Shown here piece by piece: positions 1 through 7,591 of a stretch of DNA of 64,000 bases. The notes beneath the pieces are model-generated. The model was not told the origin of the DNA. It made no database searches and saw nothing but the letters and a program-made list of their open reading frames with translations. A program made the position numbers and the translations under genes. The DNA comes from Spirochaetota bacterium (GTDB taxonomy: Bacteria > Spirochaetota > Spirochaetia > Treponematales > UBA12059). Where the stretch lies: the NCBI GenBank assembly GCA_018262985.1, contig JADFDI010000003.1, forward strand, positions 99,577-163,576, given 5' to 3'. The first letter of the stretch is position 1; each line of letters begins with the position of its first letter.

Positions 1-836
1 GCGGCTTCGCCGGACCCGTCCTGCTCCTCTTCGGGCTCAGGGCGGCCGCCTCAATGTCGGTGTCGCTCTGGCTCAACCTCGAGATGGTCGCGACCGCCGC
101 GCTCGGCCACTTCCTTTTCCGCGACCGCATGACGCGACGCTCGGCGCTCGCCGCCGCAGGCGTGCTCGCGGCCTCGATCCTGCTTTCCCTCGGCGGGGGA
201 CAGAGCGGGCCGCTCGGGGGCCTGCTCGTGGCGGCGGCCTGCCTGGCCTGGGGCTTCGACAACCATTTCACGGCCCTGGTGGACGGCCTCGAGCCCGAGG
301 AGAGCACCTTCCTTAAGGGCGCCGTCGCGGGAATCGTCAACCTCGCCATCGGGCTCGCGACGACGGGCGGCGCCGGGCTCCGGGGCACGACCGTGGGGGC
401 GGCGCTCGCCGTCGGCGCGCTCTCGTACGGGGCGAGCATCGTGCTCTACATCTCGGCGGCCCAGGGCCTCGGCGCCTCGCGCGCCCAGCTCTGGTTCTCG
501 TCATCGCCCGCGTTCGGGCTCCTCATCGCGGCGCTCGCGCTCGGCGAGCGCTTCGACGCGGCCCGGATCGCCGCGGTGGCCATCATGGCGGTATCCTACG
601 CCGCCCTGTTCTCCGAGCGCCACGCCCACGCCCACGACCACGAAGCGGTCAGCCACACCCACTGGCACCGTCACGGCGAAGGCCACCACGAGCACTCCCA
701 CCAAGCGTTACCGGCCTTCGAGCGCCTGTTCGGCCACGCCCACGCGCACGATCACGAAGCCGGACGGCACAGCCACGAGCACGTCTCCGACATCCACCAC
801 CGCCACGGCCATGCGGGCGGAGCCGTCGAACCGTGA
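1..836 (+). CDS. EamA/DMT-family transporter with His-rich tail (5' partial)
   Basis: This is the C-terminal part of an inner-membrane drug/metabolite transporter; the frame is open from base 3, so the true start lies upstream of the window. Alternating hydrophobic helices of the EamA type are visible, including the typical stretch before the last repeat (LWLNLEMVATAALGHFLF). The last 75 or so residues are an unusual hydrophilic tail with dozens of histidines in HAHAHDHE-like runs. Such tails bind Zn, Ni or Co in known metal transporters and metallochaperones, so I infer a metal-linked substrate or regulation; the EamA family itself does not say so. The stop overlaps the next start by 4 bp (GTGA), so the two genes are translationally coupled. 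Confidence 0.8.
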   Translation, partial: GFAGPVLLLFGLRAAASMSVSLWLNLEMVATAALGHFLFRDRMTRRSALAAAGVLAASILLSLGGGQSGPLGGLLVAAACLAWGFDNHFTALVDGLEPEESTFLKGAVAGIVNLAIGLATTGGAGLRGTTVGAALAVGALSYGASIVLYISAAQGLGASRAQLWFSSSPAFGLLIAALALGERFDAARIAAVAIMAVSYAALFSERHAHAHDHEAVSHTHWHRHGEGHHEHSHQALPAFERLFGHAHAHDHEAGRHSHEHVSDIHHRHGHAGGAVEP

Positions 837-1096
837 AGACCCTCCTCGCGCCCTGCGGCTTCGACTGCGCGCTCTGTCCCTCGTACCTTGCCACGGTCTC
901 GGGCGATCCCGCGGAGCTCCGGAGAGTCTGGGAGCGCTGGGACCCAGCCACGCGGCCCGAGACGCCGGATGAGGTCCGCTGCACGGGCTGCCTCTCGGAC
1001 GGACCGCGGCTCCCGTTCTGCGAGTCCTGCGCGCTCAGGCGAACGCGGGGGACGGACCCCGAAAGGCCTGGAGCCCGGCAGGGACGGACCTCATAG
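833..1096 (+). pseudogene. DUF3795 Cys-rich protein, C-terminally truncated by repeat DNA
   Basis: The first 65 residues match the DUF3795 pattern of paired cysteines (CGFDCALC, then CTGCL, then CESC). From about residue 68 the protein reads TRGTDPERPGARQGRTS, which is the translation of GGGGACGGACC repeat units, and the stop at 1094 lies inside the repeat block. The usual C-terminal cysteine pair is missing, and the 87 residues are shorter than typical members. It starts at a GTG overlapping the EamA stop. It may still be expressed, but I regard it as a repeat-broken gene. Function of the family is unknown; the cysteines suggest metal or Fe-S binding. Confidence 0.7.
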
Positions 1097-1156
1097 CCCG
1101 CGGAGCCCGGCAGGGACGGACCTTGACGATCCAGTGGCTCGGGGGACAGACCTCGG
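1040..1156. repeat. Family A mini-hairpin repeats, cluster 1
   Basis: Four units of GGGACGGACC/GGGGACAGACC type lie about 30 bp apart, two of them separated by the same CCCGGCAGGGACGGACCT-like text. The first unit lies inside the DUF3795 reading frame and the stop codon is within the block. Confidence 0.85.
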
Positions 1157-1183
1157 CTGGCTTCCGGAGCGGAAGGATGGGGC

Positions 1184-1220
1184 CCGGGGAAGGGAACCGC
1201 GCCAGGGTTCCCTTCCCCGG
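1184..1220. terminator. 15-bp perfect hairpin between convergent genes
   Basis: Arms 1184-1198 and 1206-1220 are perfectly complementary (CCGGGGAAGGGAACC), with a 7-nt loop. It sits 8 bp beyond the stop of the minus-strand aminotransferase. There is no T-run, so it may be a factor-dependent terminator or an mRNA 3' stabiliser. Confidence 0.55.
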
Positions 1221-1227
1221 ACAGGAT

Positions 1228-2580
1228 TTACCTGAACGACGAGTGGAAGCGGGCGATGCGCTTCACGACGTCCTCGAGGGCGGCGGTGGGCGGCAGGATG
1301 GTGGTGCGGAAATGCGCCGTGCCGGGAATCTGGCCGAAGCCCGAGCCGGGGACGACGCAGACGCCCTCCTTTTCGAGCAGGGCCATGGCCCAGTCGGAAT
1401 CGGAGCGGCCCGCGGGCAGCTCGACGCGGGGGAAGGCGTACATGGCGCCCGCGACCTCGTTCGAATGGATGCCGGGTATCGCGTTGAGACCGTCCGCCAG
1501 GAGCCGCGCGCGGGAGCGGAGCTCGCCGAGTATGTGATCGCGCTCGCGGACGTACTCCGCGCGCGAGGGACCGCCCTCGACGGGCGGCTTGACCATGAGC
1601 CAGGTGGCCACCTGCCCCGGCACGTTGGCGCAAAGGCCGACCGACTGGATCTTGAGGATCTGCGCGGCGACGTCGGCGGGCACGTTCCGGATCTCGAAGT
1701 AGCCGCCGCGGTGGCCGCACTCGCCCGAGAAGCCCTTGGACACCGAGTGGAAGCTGAAGAGGGGCACGTCCTTCTCGCCGAGCTCGCGCATGACCTTGGC
1801 GAAGCTCGTGAACTTCGCGCCCGGGCGGTAGACGTTCTCCTGGTAGACTTCGTCGGCCAGGATGCACAGCCCGTGCTCCTTCGCGAAGCCGACGATCATG
1901 GCGATGTTGTCGCGCTCTAGCACGGCGCCCGTCGGGTTGCCGGGGTTGATGACCGTGATGGCCCGCGTGCGCACCCCGTAGCGGCGCGCCTCGGCGATCG
2001 CCTCGTCGAGCATGGAGCGGTCGAGGCGCCAGTCGTGAGCTTCGTCGAGGTAGTAGTGGACCTGCTTGCCCTCGTAGAGCGTGATGGTGGCCGAGTAGAG
2101 CGGGTACTGCGGGATCGGGATCATGATGCCGTCGTTCGGGCCCGAGATGAGCATGCGGAGCGCGGCCTGGACGCCCTTCGAGGCGCCGTCGGTCAGGAAG
2201 ATCGCCTCGGGGTCGGCGTCGATGCCGTCGCGCGTCGCGATGAACGCGGCGACGTCCTCGCGGATGAAGCGGAGGCCCTTCGACTCGGAATAGGCGCCGA
2301 GTCCGTGCTTCGAGGCTTCGAGGACGCGGCGGGCGGCCTCGACGGCGTCCGCGGGGACGGAGCGGCATTCCTCCATCAGCTCCGGCGCCTCGGCGAGGGC
2401 GAGGACGCGGCGCACCCACGAGAGCGGCTTCTGCTTGAGCGCCTGGGGGTTCCCGATGTTGCAGTAGACGATGTCGCGCCCGGCGCGCTCGAGCTCGGCG
2501 GCGCGCGCCACGATAGGGCCGCGGACGGCGTATTCGGTGTCGAGGACGGCGCGCGAAAGGTCGGCGAGGCTGATCGACAT
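1228..2580 (-). CDS. Alanine-aminotransferase-like class I/II aminotransferase
   Basis: A PLP-dependent fold type I aminotransferase of 450 residues. Visible motifs are GNPQ near residue 55, TDGASKGVQ, NPGNPTG, and SFHSVSKGFSGECGHRGGY, which contains the PLP lysine. The last block is characteristic of the eukaryotic-like alanine aminotransferase subgroup (pyruvate/alanine with 2-oxoglutarate/glutamate). The start is set by AAGGAG seven bases before the ATG at 2580. Between it and the divergent hflX lies an 11-unit tandem repeat array. Substrate is inferred from motif similarity only; aspartate or another amino acid is possible. Confidence 0.8.
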   Translation of the reverse strand: MSISLADLSRAVLDTEYAVRGPIVARAAELERAGRDIVYCNIGNPQALKQKPLSWVRRVLALAEAPELMEECRSVPADAVEAARRVLEASKHGLGAYSESKGLRFIREDVAAFIATRDGIDADPEAIFLTDGASKGVQAALRMLISGPNDGIMIPIPQYPLYSATITLYEGKQVHYYLDEAHDWRLDRSMLDEAIAEARRYGVRTRAITVINPGNPTGAVLERDNIAMIVGFAKEHGLCILADEVYQENVYRPGAKFTSFAKVMRELGEKDVPLFSFHSVSKGFSGECGHRGGYFEIRNVPADVAAQILKIQSVGLCANVPGQVATWLMVKPPVEGGPSRAEYVRERDHILGELRSRARLLADGLNAIPGIHSNEVAGAMYAFPRVELPAGRSDSDWAMALLEKEGVCVVPGSGFGQIPGTAHFRTTILPPTAALEDVVKRIARFHSSFR

Positions 2581-2643
2581 GGATGGCTCCTTGGAATGCG
2601 GGCAGTATAGCACGAAATCCGCGGGTCGGGACGCGCGGGCGCA

Positions 2644-2852
2644 GGGGACGGACCCCGATCCTGGGGACGGACCCCGATCCTGGGGACGGACCCCGTTCCT
2701 GGGGACGGACCCCGTTCCTGGGGACGGACCCCGTTCCTGGGGACGGACCCCGTTCCTGGGGACAGACCCCGTTCCTGGGGACGGACCCCGCTCCTGGGGA
2801 CGGACCCCGCTCCTGGGGACGGACCCCGCTCCTGGGGACGGACCCCGCTCCT
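2644..2852. repeat. Family A array 2: eleven tandem 19-bp units
   Basis: Eleven head-to-tail 19-bp units with GGGGACGGACCCC as the core (one unit has ACAGA as the loop) followed by GATCCT, GTTCCT or GCTCCT. The linker variants are grouped along the array (AT, then TT, then CT), which suggests stepwise tandem amplification. It fills most of the 325-bp region between the divergent aminotransferase and hflX starts. Confidence 0.95.
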
Positions 2853-2905
2853 ATTTCGCATCGAGCTTGCGGCGACGCCCGGGTCCGGGGTACTGTCGAC
2901 CATAT

Positions 2906-4183
2906 ATGGCACCACTGCATGAAACCGCGGCGCGACCCGAACGCGCCTTCCTCGTAGGCGTCCAGCCCGACGGCGTGGATCGCGACGAGGCGGAGAGCCT
3001 GCTCCGCGAGCTCAAAGGCCTGGCTTCGAGCCTCGGCGTCGAGGTCGCGGGCGAACTGTTCGCGAACCTGCGTTCCAGAAGCGCCGCCTTGATGGTCGGA
3101 ACCGGCAAGGCGGACGAGATCGCGAACGCGGCGAAAGCCTGCGAAGCCGACAGCATCATCTTCGACGCGCCGCTCGCCCCGAAGCAGCAGCGCAACTGGG
3201 AGGAGCTGTCGGGGCTCTCGGTATACGACCGCGCCGAGCTCATCATACGCATCTTCGGCGCGCGGGCCCTGACCGCGGAGGCCGAGCTCCAGGTCGAGCT
3301 CGCGAGGCTCCGCTACGAACTGCCGCGTCTCGCGCACTTCGGCCACGCGCTCGAGCAGCAAAAGGGCGGCCACTACGGCACGCGCGGCTCCGGGGAGAAG
3401 AAGATCGAGCTCGACCGCCGCGTCATCGAGCGGCGCATCGACGAGATCAAGGTCGAGCTCGAGCAGGTGCGCGTCCGGCGCGGCGTCCAGCGCCGGCGGC
3501 GCGAAAAGACCGCGATCCCGCGCGCGGCCATCGTCGGCTACACCAACGCCGGCAAGTCGTCGCTGCTCAACGCGGTGGCGGGTTCGCTCGTGCTCGCCGA
3601 GGACAAGCTCTTCGCGACGCTCGACGCGACCACGAGGCGGCTCGAGCTGCCAGGCGGCGGCGCCATCCTGCTGACGGATACGGTCGGCTTCGTGCGCAAC
3701 CTGCCCCACGGCCTCGTGGAAGCGTTCAAGGCCACGCTCGAGGAGGCCACGCTCGCGGACCTGCTCGTGCACGTCGTCGACGCCTCGGATCCGGAGCACG
3801 AGCGTCACGCGGCCACCACGGCCGAGGTACTCGAAGAGATCGGCGCCCAGGACGTGCCCGAGGTTCTCGTGCTCAACAAGGTCGATCTGGTCGACGCGGA
3901 ACGGCTCGAGGACTTCAGGCGCAAGCACCCGCACTCGATCTTCGTCTCGACGAGGACCGGCGCTGGGCTCGAGGCGCTGGCCTCGCGGATCAACGAGGTC
4001 CTGCGCGCCGGGGACACCGAGCGCGAATACCTCATTCCCTACGCGGAGCACGCGCTCGTATCCCTCCTGCACCGCGAAGCCCAGGTGATCTCGGAAGTCC
4101 AGGATGACGAAGGCACCCGTATCCGCTGTCGCGTGCCCGAGAAGCTCGAGTCCAAGCTGGAGAAGTTCAGGATCGAACGCTAG
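2906..4183 (+). CDS. hflX: GTPase HflX
   Basis: A 425-residue ribosome-associated GTPase that splits or rescues stalled ribosomes in species where it has been studied. The N-terminal HflX domain is followed by the glycine-rich linker segment and the G domain: GYTNAGKSSLLN (G1), FATLDATTR (G2), DTVGF (G3) and NKVDLVD (G4). The ATG at 2906 has no Shine-Dalgarno; a weak -10-like TACTGT at 2891 would place transcription start at about the start codon. Immediately after the stop comes a double-hairpin element. Confidence 0.95.
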   Translation: MAPLHETAARPERAFLVGVQPDGVDRDEAESLLRELKGLASSLGVEVAGELFANLRSRSAALMVGTGKADEIANAAKACEADSIIFDAPLAPKQQRNWEELSGLSVYDRAELIIRIFGARALTAEAELQVELARLRYELPRLAHFGHALEQQKGGHYGTRGSGEKKIELDRRVIERRIDEIKVELEQVRVRRGVQRRRREKTAIPRAAIVGYTNAGKSSLLNAVAGSLVLAEDKLFATLDATTRRLELPGGGAILLTDTVGFVRNLPHGLVEAFKATLEEATLADLLVHVVDASDPEHERHAATTAEVLEEIGAQDVPEVLVLNKVDLVDAERLEDFRRKHPHSIFVSTRTGAGLEALASRINEVLRAGDTEREYLIPYAEHALVSLLHREAQVISEVQDDEGTRIRCRVPEKLESKLEKFRIER

Positions 4184-4238
4184 CGCGCGAGCGCCTGTAG
4201 GCGCTCGCGGCGGCGAAGCCGCGGAACGGCTTCGTCGA
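4184..4238 (+). repeat. Family D double hairpin after hflX stop
   Basis: Directly after the stop codon are two adjacent hairpins: a 9-bp perfect stem (GCGAGCGCC, loop TGTA, 4187-4208) and an 8-bp stem (CGAAGCCG with loop CGGAA, 4214-4234). The same arrangement follows kamE and the NhaC-type gene. Confidence 0.7.
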
Positions 4239-4277
4239 TCCCCGGCAACGCAATCGCCCGAAAGACCCCCCCTGAAG

Positions 4278-4397
4278 GGCGGCGTGGAAGGGCAAACCCG
4301 GCGAATGTTGTTGCGTCGGGGGCAGGACGGCGGGTGACGCGCGGAAACGCGCCCCCGAAGCGGTACCGAGCGAGGGGGTGCGTTTCCGCGCGTCAGG
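4278..4397 (+). repeat. Family B palindromic element, copy 1
   Basis: Begins with GGCGGCGTG (4278), then GGGCAAACCCGGCG (4291-4304), then a long inverted repeat with 16-bp perfect arms 4335-4350 and 4380-4395 (TGACGCGCGGAAACGC) extended inward by CCCCC/GGGGG. It lies between the convergent hflX and DUF5312 genes. Two more copies are at 61396-61518 (inverted) and 62776-62897. Confidence 0.85.
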
Positions 4398-4448
4398 CCC
4401 CGCCCTGACCGGCAAGGATAAAACCCTTCGCCGCTTGTTGTGGATCCG

Positions 4449-6014
4449 CTATTCGCCCTTCACGAAGTACTGGAGCAGCTGCACCATATAGTAGATCTTC
4501 TTGTACGCCTCGACGAGCATGTCCTTCACGGGCCTGGGCGCGGCGGAATCGATTTCCTTCCAGTTCAGCAAGACTTCGTGGCGGAGTTTCCCGAAATCCT
4601 CGATGAGCGAGCGGTATTGCCGACCGATCGCTATCAGGTTCAAAGCCGCCTTGTTGAGCATCGCGAGCGCCTTGTCGTTCGAGTCCTTGAGGATCTGCCT
4701 CAAGTACTTGACGGCGTCCTTGTCGCGCTCGCTCTTGGCCAGCGCGCTCCGCATGCGGGCGCCGATCTCCGTATCGTCGCCGAGGGTGTCGTCGAAGGCG
4801 AGCAGGGAGTCGGAAACCTCGAGCAGTCCATGGTATGCGTCCGAGAGTTGCTGGGACTGGACGTTGATGGTCCACTGTCCCCGGATGATCAGGATGTCGT
4901 TGATCTCGCGGATGTCCTTCTTGAAGTAGTCTATCAGGAAGGCCTTGAGGTAGTTGAGCGCGCCCGTATGGGTGTATCCGCCGAGCATCTTCTTCGCGAA
5001 GGCGATGTTGGCCTTGTCGGTATAGTTCTTCGTCCGGACTATCACGGAGGTTCCGAAGATCGCCTTGGCCGTTTCCTCGATCTTGGCGTTCCGCCGTTCC
5101 TGGGACATCTGCTGGATCAGCATCTCGACCTGGTTCTTGAGCTTGTCGAGGAAAGGCTCGACGATGCGCTCGCCGGAGACCCGCGGCGAAGAGTTGAAGT
5201 ACGGGTCGCGCTTGGCGATTCGCACCACCTGCTCGAGGATCTGGCTCTGCCTGACCTCGCGGATGGCGGGCACCAGCTTGTTCCATGATTCGATCGATAT
5301 GACGTCGAGGTTGCGATATTCCTTGAGCGCGCCGAGGATGCGCCGCCAGTCGGCGTCGAGGTTGAGGGGGGCGAAAACCTCGAGGAAGTCCGCGAGGTCG
5401 TCCGCTACGTAATCGGCGGAGATGGCGTCGAAGTTGGGCTTCGACGCGAAGCCCCGCTCAACCAGGGTCGAGTCGAACTTCTTGAGCAGGAAATAATAAT
5501 CGAAGTTGACGAACGAGACGAGCGAGAGGAGGGTCGAATACGCGGCGTCGATTTGGTTGGTCCGGTCCGCGTCGAAGACCGAGTAGAAGGTAAGAAGGTC
5601 GTTTCGGACCGACTCGGTGAGCTCGCGAAGCGGAAGCTTTTGCGCCCTCTCGCGAATCGCCGCGTCCGCTAGCCGTTCGGCGAGCTCGCGCTGCTCCTTG
5701 GAGAGGAAGCTCTCGATGACGAAGGACCTGAGCACGCCCGAACTGGAGGCGTTGGTGAGCAGGACCTGCGCCGGCGCAACGACCTTGTAGATCTCGTAGA
5801 AGAAGCGCGCGAGCGCCGGGGTGGCCTCCGCTCCCTTGACCCTGTAGAATTTGAAGCGGGACCGGGTCACGTCCCTGGCTATGGATTTGATGAGCTTCTT
5901 TTTCTCGGCTTCCGGGTCGCCCATGCCGGTAAATAGCGAGAGTATTTTTTCCAGGAATCCGCCGGAGGCGGTCGATGCGGAGGGTCGCGAACTTGCCCGG
6001 TCCTTCGTGGCCAT
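4449..6014 (-). CDS. DUF5312-type spirochaete protein
   Basis: A 521-residue, largely alpha-helical protein with no signal peptide or membrane segment visible. It resembles the DUF5312 family, which I know chiefly from Treponema and relatives; its function is not known. The first 25 residues are Ser/Ala/Arg-rich and probably disordered. A promoter TTGACG-N17-TAACCT (minus strand, 6051 to 6023) overlaps the 3' end of birA, and its -10 ends 8 nt before the ATG, so the transcript would be almost leaderless; there is no Shine-Dalgarno. It is convergent with hflX. Confidence 0.6.
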   Translation of the reverse strand: MATKDRASSRPSASTASGGFLEKILSLFTGMGDPEAEKKKLIKSIARDVTRSRFKFYRVKGAEATPALARFFYEIYKVVAPAQVLLTNASSSGVLRSFVIESFLSKEQRELAERLADAAIRERAQKLPLRELTESVRNDLLTFYSVFDADRTNQIDAAYSTLLSLVSFVNFDYYFLLKKFDSTLVERGFASKPNFDAISADYVADDLADFLEVFAPLNLDADWRRILGALKEYRNLDVISIESWNKLVPAIREVRQSQILEQVVRIAKRDPYFNSSPRVSGERIVEPFLDKLKNQVEMLIQQMSQERRNAKIEETAKAIFGTSVIVRTKNYTDKANIAFAKKMLGGYTHTGALNYLKAFLIDYFKKDIREINDILIIRGQWTINVQSQQLSDAYHGLLEVSDSLLAFDDTLGDDTEIGARMRSALAKSERDKDAVKYLRQILKDSNDKALAMLNKAALNLIAIGRQYRSLIEDFGKLRHEVLLNWKEIDSAAPRPVKDMLVEAYKKIYYMVQLLQYFVKGE

Positions 6015-6022
6015 ATCCGGAA

Positions 6023-6051
6023 AGGTTAGCCGCGGAGGGAGGCGCCGTCAA
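6023..6051 (-). promoter_or_regulatory. Promoter of the DUF5312 gene
   Basis: On the minus strand TTGACG (6051-6046), a 17-bp spacer and TAACCT (6028-6023). The -10 ends 8 nt before the ATG at 6014. Confidence 0.6.
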
Positions 6052-7028
6052 TCCCCGGTCCGGGACGCATCAGGGCCCGGTACGGCATCGACCGCGATCC
6101 GGGAAGCGTGGTCCGGATCCGAGGTCCGTCCCCATCGGGTGCCGATTCCCAGGCTCGGTCCCTGGCGGGCGCCGCCTCGCGAAGCGTCGTCCGTGCTTGG
6201 CGTCTTTTCGATCGCGAGCTCTCCGGATGCGTGCTCGACGATGGTCCCGTCGTCGAGGCGCAGCTTAAGGGCGCCCGAGGGAGCAAGACCTACCAGGCTG
6301 GCTTCGATCGGCGCGGAGCCGGGCAGGCCCGGGACGAAGCGGACGCGCGATCCGAGTCCATGGAGGTTTTCCTCTACCTCCGACAGCGCGTCCGGATCGC
6401 GGAGGACGGAAGCCAGCCGGCGGAGCAGTTCGGCGAGAACCTCGTCACGACCAGCCACCTCGGACGGGGCTCCGGGGTAAAAGGCTTCCTCGAGGGAGAC
6501 GGGCGGGATCTTGCAGTCGCTCGGCCAGGCTTGGCTGAGCAGATTCAGGCCGATGCCGGCAAGAACCCTCCCCCCCGAACCCTCGCAGAGTATGCCGGCG
6601 AGCTTTCGCGGCGGCGGCGCGCATTCCATCGCGTCCGCGGCGTCCGCCTCGTCCGGTCGGTGGAGTCGGGGCGGAGGCATGACCAGGAGGTCGTTCGGCC
6701 ATTTGAGCGAGAGACGGCCTCGAGCTCTCGGGACGAGCGTCGTCATGGTTTTGAGTAGCGCGAGTCCGACGCGGAGGGGGAATCCGGGAACCGAACCGTC
6801 GGCCGCGTCCAGGATGATCGTGCAAAGAAGGCTCGAGCCCGGCTTCCCCGACCATGCGCGTCCGGGCAAGCGTCCGCGACCGGCTTTCTGGGAATCCGCG
6901 ACCACTACCGAGCCCCTCGCGGCTCCCGCGGTCGAGAGGATGCGGGCTTCATCCATCGTGCTCGTGGTCTCGAGGAAATGAAAAATCCGCGCGCCGGGGA
7001 AGGGTTGAAGCGAGCTCGGATCGGCCAT
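6048..7028 (-). CDS. birA: Biotin-[acetyl-CoA-carboxylase] ligase with repeat-derived tail
   Basis: Activates biotin with ATP and transfers it to the lysine of biotin carboxyl carrier proteins. The 326 residues lack an N-terminal DNA-binding domain. Near residues 20-60 are ETTSTMDEA and the biotin-binding region (SQKAGRGRLPGRAWSGKPGS, compare GRGRxGRxWxS); KWPND follows near 115. The conserved C-terminal SH3-like part ends at SGELAIE. The last ~45 residues (GTRWGRTSDPDHAS and neighbours) have no family counterpart and include the translation of a Family A unit at 6120-6132. So the original stop has been lost or moved by repeat DNA. A promoter sits directly in front of the ATG. Confidence 0.88.
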   Translation of the reverse strand: MADPSSLQPFPGARIFHFLETTSTMDEARILSTAGAARGSVVVADSQKAGRGRLPGRAWSGKPGSSLLCTIILDAADGSVPGFPLRVGLALLKTMTTLVPRARGRLSLKWPNDLLVMPPPRLHRPDEADAADAMECAPPPRKLAGILCEGSGGRVLAGIGLNLLSQAWPSDCKIPPVSLEEAFYPGAPSEVAGRDEVLAELLRRLASVLRDPDALSEVEENLHGLGSRVRFVPGLPGSAPIEASLVGLAPSGALKLRLDDGTIVEHASGELAIEKTPSTDDASRGGARQGPSLGIGTRWGRTSDPDHASRIAVDAVPGPDASRTGD

Positions 7029-7033
7029 GGCCC

Positions 7034-7062
7034 ATAGTAGCTTCGAACGGTCCAGCTGATAA
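7034..7062 (-). promoter_or_regulatory. Promoter of birA
   Basis: On the minus strand TTATCA (7062-7057), 17-bp spacer, TACTAT (7039-7034). The -10 ends 5 nt before the ATG at 7028, so transcription should begin at the start codon. Confidence 0.55.
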
Positions 7063-7087
7063 GCCTGCCATTGAAAGCGGCCGACGG

Positions 7088-7362
7088 ACCGGGGGGCCGG
7101 GGGACAGACCCCGTGGACGGGAGGATCGGGGGACAGACCCCGCGGACAGAGGGGCCGGGGGCGGGGGACAGACCCCGGAGGACAGGGGGCTGGGGGACAG
7201 ACCCCGCGGACGGGAGGACCGGGGGACAGACCCCGCGGACGGGAGGACCGGGTGACAGACCCCGCGGACGGGAGGACCGGGGGACAGACCCCGCGGACAG
7301 AGGGGCCGGGGGCGGGGGGACAGACCCCGCGGACAGGAGGACCGGAGGACAGACCCCGGAGG
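7088..7362. repeat. Family A array 3 between birA and glmS
   Basis: About nine units of GGGGACAGACCCCG with variable linkers (GGACGGGAGGACC or GGACAGAGGGGCC), one unit mutated to GGTGACAGACC and one to GGAGGACAGACC. The rest of the 563-bp gap (7363-7591) has no gene that I can support. Confidence 0.95.
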
Positions 7363-7516
7363 ACAGGCCCAGGATCCGATGAGAGGATTCGGGGACGCGG
7401 GGCAGGGTGGAAGCGCGAGGCCTTTTCGCGATATGCTTATCGTCGCGCCCGGGCGCGGGCTTTCCTGTCGGGAAGGCCGGGAGCCCCGGCGTGGTGTCCG
7501 CCTCCGGGATCGCTGA

Positions 7517-7552
7517 CTGGTCGTCGAGCTGCCCAGGGAACTCAACGACCAG
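7517..7552 (+). promoter_or_regulatory. Hairpin in the glmS 5' region
   Basis: Arms 7517-7528 (CTGGTCGTCGAG) and 7541-7552 (CTCAACGACCAG) pair over 12 bp with one G-U, 39 nt before the glmS start. It could be a leader structure or operator; I see no glmS ribozyme core. Confidence 0.35.
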
Positions 7553-7591
7553 CGATGGATCCGGCGGGACGCGGACGACAAGGAGAACTCC

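Noticed and set aside
4278-4397. Integron attC site
   Set aside because: The size and palindrome suggested it, but I see no RYYYAAC/GTTRRRY core sites at the ends, no cassette array and no integrase.
7363-7591. glmS ribozyme
   Set aside because: Only a simple 12-bp hairpin is seen; the pseudoknotted core and cleavage site are not recognisable.
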